DNA of 64,000 nt, taken from an uncultured Prevotellaceae bacterium. Its GTDB lineage: Bacteria > Bacteroidota > Bacteroidia > Bacteroidales > Bacteroidaceae. The notes under the pieces are model-generated. The model saw only the letters and a list, made by a program, of their open reading frames with translations, was not told where the DNA came from and did no database searches. The translations under genes and the position numbers were made by a program. The stretch covers positions 1 to 64,000 of the forward strand of contig ONCQ01000009.1 of the NCBI GenBank assembly GCA_900316355.1. The letters run 5' to 3'. Below are positions 25,321 through 32,300 of the stretch, piece by piece. Numbering within the stretch: position 1 is the first letter of the stretch; the number at the start of each line of letters is the position of its first letter.

Positions 25321-26993
25321 ATTTCTCTCGCTGCCGCCTCGGCACAGCGTTCGCCGTCGATGGCAGCGCTGACGATGCCGCCGGCATAGCCAGCACCCTC
25401 ACCACAGGGATAGAGCCCTTCGAGGCGGATATGGCGGAGAGTGTCGCCGTCGCGAAGGATGCGAACGGGGGCTGAAGTGCGGGTCTCCACGCCGATGACA
25501 GTGGCCTCGTTGGTGAGGAAGCCGTGGCTCTTACGCCCAAAGGCGCGGAAGCCTTCCTGCAGACGCTCGGTGATGAACTTAGGCATCCAAAAATGCAGGG
25601 GCGAGGAGACAAGGCCTGGAGCATAGCTGCTCTCAGGCAGATCATAACTGAGACGGCCATTCACGAAGTCGGCCATGCGCTGGGCTGGTGCTGTCTGACG
25701 GCGCCCACCCTGCTGCCAGGCGAGACGCTCCAGATGCTCTTGGAACAAGAGCATGGATAAAGGCCCCTCTCCGGCTCCCCCCGTGGGGGGGAGGGCTGCG
25801 TTTCCGCTTGTAACGATTTGTTCCCTCAAGGACAAGAAGTCCTCCCCCCCACGGGGGGAGTTCTTCGAAGAGTCGAAGCGACCAGAGGTCGAGCGAGAGA
25901 GGGGCTTTATGTCCTCTGCATGTATCTCCACCACCATTCCGGAGTTGCTCCAGCGGCCATTGCGATGGCTGGGGCTCATGCCATTGACAACGACTTGCTC
26001 AGGGCCCGTGGCGGCGGGCACCACGAAGCCACCCGGACACATACAGAAGGAATAGACACCGCGACCGCCACACTGCTGCACGAAGCTATACTCGGCTGCC
26101 GGCAGCCATTTGCCGCGACCTTCGCGGTTGTGGTATTGGATGCGGTCGATGAGCTGCGAGGGGTGCTCCAGGCGCACGCCCACAGCAATGCCCTTCGCCT
26201 CAATCTCGATATTGCGGGCTGCTAGCATCCGATAGACATCGCGGGCGGAATGGCCGGTGGCAAGGATGACAGGACCAAGGAACTCTCTGTCGTCGGCTGT
26301 CCGACAGCCGACGACAGAGAGTCCTTTAATGATGAGGTCGGTCATCTTGGTTTGGAAGTGCACTTCGCCGCCACAACGGATAATCGTATTGCGCATATTC
26401 TCGATGACGCGCGGCAGACGGTCGGTACCGATATGGGGGTGGGCATCGGCCAAGATGGTGGTCTGCGCGCCGTGCTGGCAGAACACGTTGAGGATCTTCT
26501 CCACCGAGCCGCGCTTCTTAGAGCGGGTGTAGAGCTTGCCGTCGGAGTAGGCCCCTGCCCCACCCTCGCCGAAGCTGTAGTTGCTCTCGCTGTCCACGGT
26601 GTGCTCACGCGAGATGCGCGCCAGGTCCTTCTTACGCTCATGGACATTCTTGCCGCGTTCCACCACGATGGGACGCAAGCCCAGCTCTATGAGGCGCAGG
26701 GCTGCAAACAAGCCGCCCGGACCTGCGCCCACGACAATCACCTGTGGACGTCCTTCTACATTAGGGTAGTCAATGCGCTGGAACGCCTCCTCTGCCATCG
26801 GCTCATCCACCCACACGCGCACAGTGAGGTTCACATAAATCTGACGCTGACGGGCATCGATGCTGCGGCGGATAATGCGCAGACCTTGTATGCGCTGCAC
26901 AGCCAGCCCTTGCTCTTGCGCCACATACTCCTTGAGGGCTGCATCGCCGGCCGCCACCTGCGGCACCACACGTAGTTGGAAATCTTTTATCAT
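25272..26993 (-). CDS. NAD(P)/FAD-dependent oxidoreductase with embedded repeats
   Basis: 573 residues. The FAD-binding motif VIVVGAGPGGLFAALR (~85-100) follows an ~80-residue N-terminal domain, and the family motifs FGEGGAGAYSDGKLYTR, TGHSARDVY, and CGEGAGYAGG near the end are present. It belongs to the bacterial family of unknown-function flavoproteins related to YhfC-type/BFD-like dehydrogenases. Three repeat-derived stretches interrupt or extend it: a palindrome at 26283-26321 (~residues 224-237), a GC-rich repeat at 25755-25905 (~363-412, reading frame kept) and a repeat-encoded C-terminal tail. These may sit in surface loops; whether the enzyme remains active is not known. The start codon overlaps the stop of lpxB by 4 bases. 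Confidence 0.88.
   Translation of the reverse strand: MIKDFQLRVVPQVAAGDAALKEYVAQEQGLAVQRIQGLRIIRRSIDARQRQIYVNLTVRVWVDEPMAEEAFQRIDYPNVEGRPQVIVVGAGPGGLFAALRLIELGLRPIVVERGKNVHERKKDLARISREHTVDSESNYSFGEGGAGAYSDGKLYTRSKKRGSVEKILNVFCQHGAQTTILADAHPHIGTDRLPRVIENMRNTIIRCGGEVHFQTKMTDLIIKGLSVVGCRTADDREFLGPVILATGHSARDVYRMLAARNIEIEAKGIAVGVRLEHPSQLIDRIQYHNREGRGKWLPAAEYSFVQQCGGRGVYSFCMCPGGFVVPAATGPEQVVVNGMSPSHRNGRWSNSGMVVEIHAEDIKPLSRSTSGRFDSSKNSPRGGEDFLSLREQIVTSGNAALPPTGGAGEGPLSMLLFQEHLERLAWQQGGRRQTAPAQRMADFVNGRLSYDLPESSYAPGLVSSPLHFWMPKFITERLQEGFRAFGRKSHGFLTNEATVIGVETRTSAPVRILRDGDTLRHIRLEGLYPCGEGAGYAGGIVSAAIDGERCAEAAAREMKRPPSPLKGSVGSDE
25755..25905. repeat. GC-rich repeat inserted in frame in the FAD oxidoreductase
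   Basis: Two facing copies of the CCCCCCCACGGGGGG-type repeat (25755-25800 and 25838-25905) around a short unique part. They share the GCCCCTCTC, GAGGTCG and GAGAGAGG edges seen in intergenic copies at 7871-7931, 28162-28214 and 29171-29222. Confidence 0.75.
26283..26321. repeat. 39-bp palindrome inside the FAD oxidoreductase gene
   Basis: 19-base arms (26283-26301 and 26303-26321) are perfect complements around one central base. The core is CTGTCGTCGGCTGTC. It encodes ~13 residues (about LSVVGCRTADDRE). Confidence 0.8.
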
Positions 26994-28150
26994 GATACTG
27001 AAGAGACGGATGAATGACTGGAGAGGAGATGACAGATGGCGCTGGCAGCACGCTGCGGGGCACCGGGTTCACCAAGACGGGCGGCGACATCTTCATAGCC
27101 TTGCAGCTGAGCCTCGCGGGCAGCGCCACCTGGGAGGATGGCGGCGAGGTGGGCGCGACAGGCAGCAACGGTCATCTGCTCGGCCACGAGTTCGGGGACA
27201 ACCTCGCGACCTGCCACGAGATTGACGAGAGAGATATAAGGTATCTTGAGAACCAGCTTGCGGGCAAAGGAGGCCAGCCTACCGGCTTGCATGAAGTAGC
27301 AGACCACCTGCGGCACACGGAATAAGGCGGTCTCCAAGGTGGCGGTGCCGGAGGTGACGAGGGCAGCGGTAGCCTGTGACAGAATGTCATAGGTACGGCC
27401 GTAAACGACCTCAATATCAACGGACTGCCCCACCCTACGCTCCGTCGCCGCGATGTACTTCTGATAGGTGGCGGCATCCACGCCCGGCGCACCGGCCACC
27501 ACGAGACGGTAGCGGTCGGCGAAGGGCAAGGCGGCCTCTATCATGCGAGGCAGGTTGTCGCGAATCTCCTGCAAGCGGCTGCCGGCGAGGAGGGCGATAT
27601 GGGGCTGTTGCGGCATCTGCGATGCCGCAACAGCCTTGAACGCAGCCACCTCATCGACGGTGGGGTTGCCGACATAGTGAATGGGGAAGCCATGTTTCTG
27701 CTCAAAGAACTCCACCTCGAAGGGGAGGATGGAGAAGAGCTCATCGACATCGCGCTTGAGGGCTTTGATGCGCCACTCCTTCCACGCCCACAGCTTCGGC
27801 GCGATGTAGTAATAGACTGGGCAGAGGCCGATGGAATGGACGTATTTGGCTATCTTGAGATTGAAACCTGGGTAATCGACGAGGATGACAACATCAGGGC
27901 GCCACGCCACGATGTCGTCCTTGCACTGCTGCAGACCTCTTAGTATCGTACGCGCATGAAGGACCACAGCCACGAAGCCCATGAAGGCCAGGTCGTGGTA
28001 GTGGCGGACGAGCGTCATACCTTGAGCCTGCATGAGGTCACCGCCGAAGCCGCGGAACTCAGCGTTCGGGTCTTCAGCTTTCAGGGCTGCAATGAGATGC
28101 GAGGCGTGAAGGTCGCCACTGGCCTCGCCGGCGATGAGGTAGTAGTTCAT
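26990..28150 (-). CDS. lpxB: Lipid-A-disaccharide synthase
   Basis: 386 residues from ATG 28150 (MNYYLIAGEASGD); an open frame upstream of this (to 28204) is repeat-encoded and is rejected. LpxB joins UDP-2,3-diacylglucosamine and lipid X to form the lipid A disaccharide at the inner membrane. Family motifs are AGEASGDLHASH, FMGFVAV, PDVVILVDYPGFN, YYIAPKLWAWKEWR, and LLAGSRLQEI. A 33-base palindrome (27603-27635) adds about AVAASQMPQQP at residues ~172-183, just before the LLAGSR motif. It overlaps the flavoprotein gene by 4 bases and lies downstream of surE, an order common in Bacteroidales. Confidence 0.95.
   Translation of the reverse strand: MNYYLIAGEASGDLHASHLIAALKAEDPNAEFRGFGGDLMQAQGMTLVRHYHDLAFMGFVAVVLHARTILRGLQQCKDDIVAWRPDVVILVDYPGFNLKIAKYVHSIGLCPVYYYIAPKLWAWKEWRIKALKRDVDELFSILPFEVEFFEQKHGFPIHYVGNPTVDEVAAFKAVAASQMPQQPHIALLAGSRLQEIRDNLPRMIEAALPFADRYRLVVAGAPGVDAATYQKYIAATERRVGQSVDIEVVYGRTYDILSQATAALVTSGTATLETALFRVPQVVCYFMQAGRLASFARKLVLKIPYISLVNLVAGREVVPELVAEQMTVAACRAHLAAILPGGAAREAQLQGYEDVAARLGEPGAPQRAASAICHLLSSHSSVSSVS
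27603..27635. repeat. 33-bp palindrome inside lpxB
   Basis: 15-base perfect arms (GGCTGTTGCGGCATC at 27603-27617 and its complement at 27621-27635) around a 3-base loop, in frame within the coding region. Confidence 0.8.
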
Positions 28151-28161
28151 GGGTGAGGGAA

Positions 28162-28214
28162 AGCCCCTCTCCCCGCTCCCCCCGTGGGGGGGAGGGCCTC
28201 GCAAGCGAGGGTTA
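28162..28214. repeat. GC-rich dispersed repeat before lpxB
   Basis: A near-identical copy of 29171-29222 (core TCCCCCCGTGGGGGGGAGGG), ending 12 bases from the lpxB start. An AT-rich stretch of TTATATTTT repeats follows to ~28305. Confidence 0.8.
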
Positions 28215-28293
28215 GAGGAGTTAGGATTGAGGGCTTATGGTTGAGGGTTGAGGGAGCTTTATATTTTATATCTTATATTTTATATTTTGTATC

Positions 28294-29157
28294 TTATATT
28301 TTAGATACTATCGTGTCTTTGAGGGTTGAAAGGGCAGCGTGGGCTGTCATGTCGATGGTGATAGGCACGATGGAACAGCGGCCGGCACGGAGGGCGGCGA
28401 AGTCGGTGTCGGTGGCATCGGGTTCCAAATCGGTGAACTTACCCGTGAGCCAGAAGGCATTCAGACCATGCGGATTGGTCGCCGTGGCCCATTCTGCTGT
28501 CCACTGGCCGCGCGCCTGACGGCACACCTGCCAGCCACGGAATGCGGTGGAGGGTGGAATGTTGATGTTCAGGCACACGTCCTGCGGCAGACCTTGGGTG
28601 AGGATGCGCTGGCAGAGGGTAGCAATGGCCGCGAGGGTGTCGTCGCTCACGGGTACATCTTCATAGCGCTGCCCATGCTGCAGCCACAGGGAGAGGCCCA
28701 CAGACGGCACGCCTTTCATGCAGCCCTCGAAGACAGCGCCCATGGTGCCGCTGTAGTGAACGCTGATGCTGGCATTGTCGCCATGGTTGATGCCGCTGAG
28801 GATGAGGTCGGGCTTGCGCGGCACAATCTGCTCCATCGCCAGCTTCACACAATCTACAGGAGTGCCGCTGCAGGAGAAGAGTCTCACGGAAGCGGGATAA
28901 CCCGTAGGGCTGTCCACGGTAGCCACGGCAAAGCCATTGGTGAGGGGGGTCGATGAAGTGGTGGTGTCTGCCACCAGGGGCAGCTCACGGAAGGTGACAG
29001 GGCGCGTGGCGGTGATGGAAGCGGCCGTGCCCGAACGAGCACCGTCTGGGGCCACGATGTAGATGTCACCCAGCGGCGCTACAGCCCGTGCCAGGGCTTG
29101 TATGCCTGCGGCCTGATAGCCGTCGTCGTTGGTGATGAGGATGAGAGGATGGTTCAA
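28294..29157 (-). CDS. surE: 5'-nucleotidase SurE
   Basis: 287 residues with a TTG start at 29157 (L-NHPLILITNDDGYQ); the only ATG upstream (29214) is inside a GC-rich repeat, and homologues usually begin a few residues before the PLILITNDDG motif. SurE is a metal-dependent 5'/3'-nucleotidase and exopolyphosphatase linked to stationary-phase survival. Metal and active-site motifs are ITNDDG, SGINHGDNAS and the GT..A loop (YSGTMGAVFEG). It is followed by lpxB after a repeat-filled gap. The start is the uncertain point; the ATG at 29214 would add ~19 repeat-encoded residues. Confidence 0.9.
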   Translation of the reverse strand: MNHPLILITNDDGYQAAGIQALARAVAPLGDIYIVAPDGARSGTAASITATRPVTFRELPLVADTTTSSTPLTNGFAVATVDSPTGYPASVRLFSCSGTPVDCVKLAMEQIVPRKPDLILSGINHGDNASISVHYSGTMGAVFEGCMKGVPSVGLSLWLQHGQRYEDVPVSDDTLAAIATLCQRILTQGLPQDVCLNINIPPSTAFRGWQVCRQARGQWTAEWATATNPHGLNAFWLTGKFTDLEPDATDTDFAALRAGRCSIVPITIDMTAHAALSTLKDTIVSKI

Positions 29158-29170
29158 GGTGAGGGAGTTC

Positions 29171-29222
29171 AAGCCCCTCTCCCCGCTCCCCCCGTGGGGG
29201 GGAGGGCCTCGCAAGCGAGAGA
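29171..29222. repeat. GC-rich dispersed repeat at the surE start
   Basis: Almost identical to 28162-28214. It ends 14 bases before the proposed TTG start and supplies the only upstream ATG. Confidence 0.8.
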
Positions 29223-29261
29223 TGAGGGTTGAGGGTTAATTTATAATTTATTATTTGTTAT

Positions 29262-29340
29262 TTATTATTCGTCATTCATCATTCGTCATTCGTCATTCTT
29301 CACTCCCTACGCTCCCCTTTAGGGGGCTCGGGGGCTTTTC
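29262..29340. repeat. GC-rich dispersed repeat with CATTCGT runs
   Basis: Same composite as 25250-25320: a TTCGTCATTCGTCA-type run followed by CTCCCCTTTAGGGGGCTCGGGGG. It abuts the 3' end of the alpha-2-macroglobulin gene. Confidence 0.8.
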
Positions 29341-29342
29341 AT

Positions 29343-32300
29343 TCATTTCACCATCACTTCCCCCGCCGCCGTATGGCCGCCATATTCGGGAGCATAGACA
29401 CATTGGATGCGTGTCAGGCCTGTGGTGTAGCGCCCTTCGCGGTCGATGAAGGCGGTTTCTTCGAGAACGTAGGTGCCCTTGGGCAGATGGTCGAAGAAGT
29501 AGTCGGTGTGGGCATCGCGCACGGCACGGTAGTAGCCGAGGCCGCCCTGCCAGCGGTAGCCGGAGAGTTGCTCGGCAGGCTCGGCACAAGCAGCACGGTC
29601 GGCACGCAGACAGACATACTCGTAGTCGCGGTCGGCGGTGATGATGTAGCGTGTCGTGAACTTATCGCCGAGACGCGGTGCAGCGGTGCTCACCTCGCGA
29701 CGGATGGTGAGGCCTGCGGCATGGGCGGTGGCATCGGCAATAGGCGTGAGGTACTGCGCATAGACAGCGCCCCAGGCCTCGCCCGCATTGCGACGCTCCA
29801 CGGTGATGCTCTTCGGTGCCGCGCCGTCGGTGTAGGTCTCGCGGAGGTAGCCGAGGGCGGCAGGACTATCAGCGCCGGAGGTGGCCGTCACCACGGCCTT
29901 CTTCTTGCCATAGTTGAGGGTGAGGCGGTCCTTGGCCGTGCTCTGCAGGTCGTCGGCCGCAGCACTGCCGTAGAGCAGGGCGTAGATGGCGTTGGCCGTG
30001 CAGATGCCGGATTCCCACATCTGTGTGCGCTTCTGCTGCAGCAGCCAGCGACGCAGGCCGCTGTTGAGGGCGCTGTCATCGGAGGCCAGCTCGCGCACGG
30101 CCTCCATGGCGGCGGTGTGGATGATGACCTTATGATCGGTCGGCGTGAAGCTGCCGCCTGCGTAGTCGAAGAAGGTGCCATGAGCGGCCGTGGTGGTCAG
30201 GTGCTCCTTCATGGAGTCGAAGTAGAGACGGGCATCTTTGTTGCGACCGGCGCCTTTGAGGACGATGGCGGCCATGGCACGTTCGTTGTTGCTCATGCCG
30301 GCAACCGAGCCTTTCAGGTGGTCCAGGAGATAGCGGACGTCGGACTGCTGGCTTTTCGTGAGCTCAACACCGGCACGCTGGGAGATATAGATGTAGTCGA
30401 GGTGCATGAGCGAACCCGTCTGGATGGTGGTGCCCTTGGCCTCAGCCTTCTTCATCTCCTGCACACGCTCGGCATTGGCCTGAGCCACAAACCGTACGCC
30501 GCTGGCGAGGAGGCTGTTGAGCTGTGTCACGGTCTCCTGCGGCAGCAGGGAAAAGTCATCGGTGAGGGCGCGCAGGTGGGTCAGTTCGATGCATACGAGG
30601 CGTGTCATCAGCTCGCTGCTGCGCATGCCGGGGAACCAAGCGAAGCCGCCGTCGGCTTCCTGGCGCTGGCGCAGTTTCTCCAGCGTGGCATCTACGCGGC
30701 TGTTGAGGAGGTTCTCGTTGAAGAGGTCGATGAGCTGTGCGCGGCGCTGGCTGTCCTTGTTGGCCTCGCGCAACCACGGTGTTTCATCGAGGATGAGCTG
30801 CTTCAAGTCTTCCTTGTCGGCAAGGGGACTCTGGGCCACGCCCTGCTGCTTCCACAGCCCGATGATGGTCTTCAGACGCGGCGTAGTGCCGGCGATGTGG
30901 GCGGCGAGGATGTTGCTGTAGAGGACAGAGGTGAGCGAGAGGACATCGTCGTGCTGCGGCTCGCGCAGGGCGGGCAGTGCCTGCACGACATTCCAGATGG
31001 GATGCGTGGTGTATTCCACTGTCAGGCGGCGCTGCGTCGCCGTGGCGTTGTCCTTATTAAATAAGGTGGAGAGGTCGGTGGTGAAGGTGCCGGGGCCGTC
31101 GGCCTGCAGCTCCACGCTCTCCGTGATCCACTCCTTGGCGGAGAGGATGGGCAGGTAGTGCTGCTCGCCATCGGAGAACTGGGCGCTCTCGGCTGTCAGG
31201 CGCACGGCCACGAGGGGATAGTCCTCCGTGGGGGTGTAGTCGAAGGCCAGCACCGTCTCGCCCTGAGCCGTGGTCTCGAAGGGTGCCTGCTGGCGCAGGA
31301 GGACTTTCTCGGTTTCAGGGTCGAAGACTTCCAGACGAAGCTGACCCGCGAGGGGCGCGTCCGTGAGGTTCTGCACCACGGCACGCAATGTGCTGGCATC
31401 ACCAGCCCGCAGGAAGCGGGGCAGATAGAGGCGAGCCATCATCTCCTTGCGGGCGATGGTCTGGGCCTGCAGCTTGGTGGTCATCATGTCTGCAGTGTGC
31501 GCCACGCCGAGGAACTGCCATGTCGTGAGGCTCTCGGGCAGCGTGAAGGAGAGCGTCACCTCGCCCGTGGCGGGGTTGCTGTGCAGGCGGGGCATAAAGA
31601 ATGCCGTCTCATTGAAATTGGTGCGTACAGCCGCGGAAGCAGCTCCAACCAGTTCGCCATCAGCCATCGCCTCCTCGCTCGCGGCCACAGCTTCGTCAAG
31701 TGTGAGGCCGGCAATCGTCCCCTTTAGGGCTAGCTCTACATCGGACTTGGACAAGGCCGCGGGCGCAGCTGCGGCTTCAACATGATTATAAACAGCTGAG
31801 TCCTCGGATTCCAGCGCTTTCACCGAAGTTTGTCTGAGCACAGAACCTACGCGGCGAGGACCGTAGATGTTGCCCCGGAAGAAGAGACCATTGAACCAGC
31901 GGCTGTCGAAGGCATCGAAGGAGAGGGCATCAGCGCGGTAGTCCTTCATGGGGAAGTAGAGCATCTCATGGGATGAATACAGCTGGAAGAAGTCGTGGGA
32001 ACGCCATGGCAGCGCACGCACACGATGGAAGCGGTTCACCAGCAGCTGCCACGAATGGGACTTGAGCTGGTCGAGAGAGGCATCATAGAGCGTGGCCATG
32101 AGGTTGGCAGCTACAGGGCTGCCGTCGGGAGCCGTCAGGCGCAGCGTCCATGTCTCCGTGTCGCCCGGATGCAGACGGTCGCGGAACGATTTCCACTGCC
32201 AGCGCAACTGCTTGTCGGGCAGTGCCAGCTTCAGCGTTTTTCTGAGGATATAGCTCTTTCCGCCCTTGACGAAGGCAAAATGAGCTGTCACGCCATCGCC

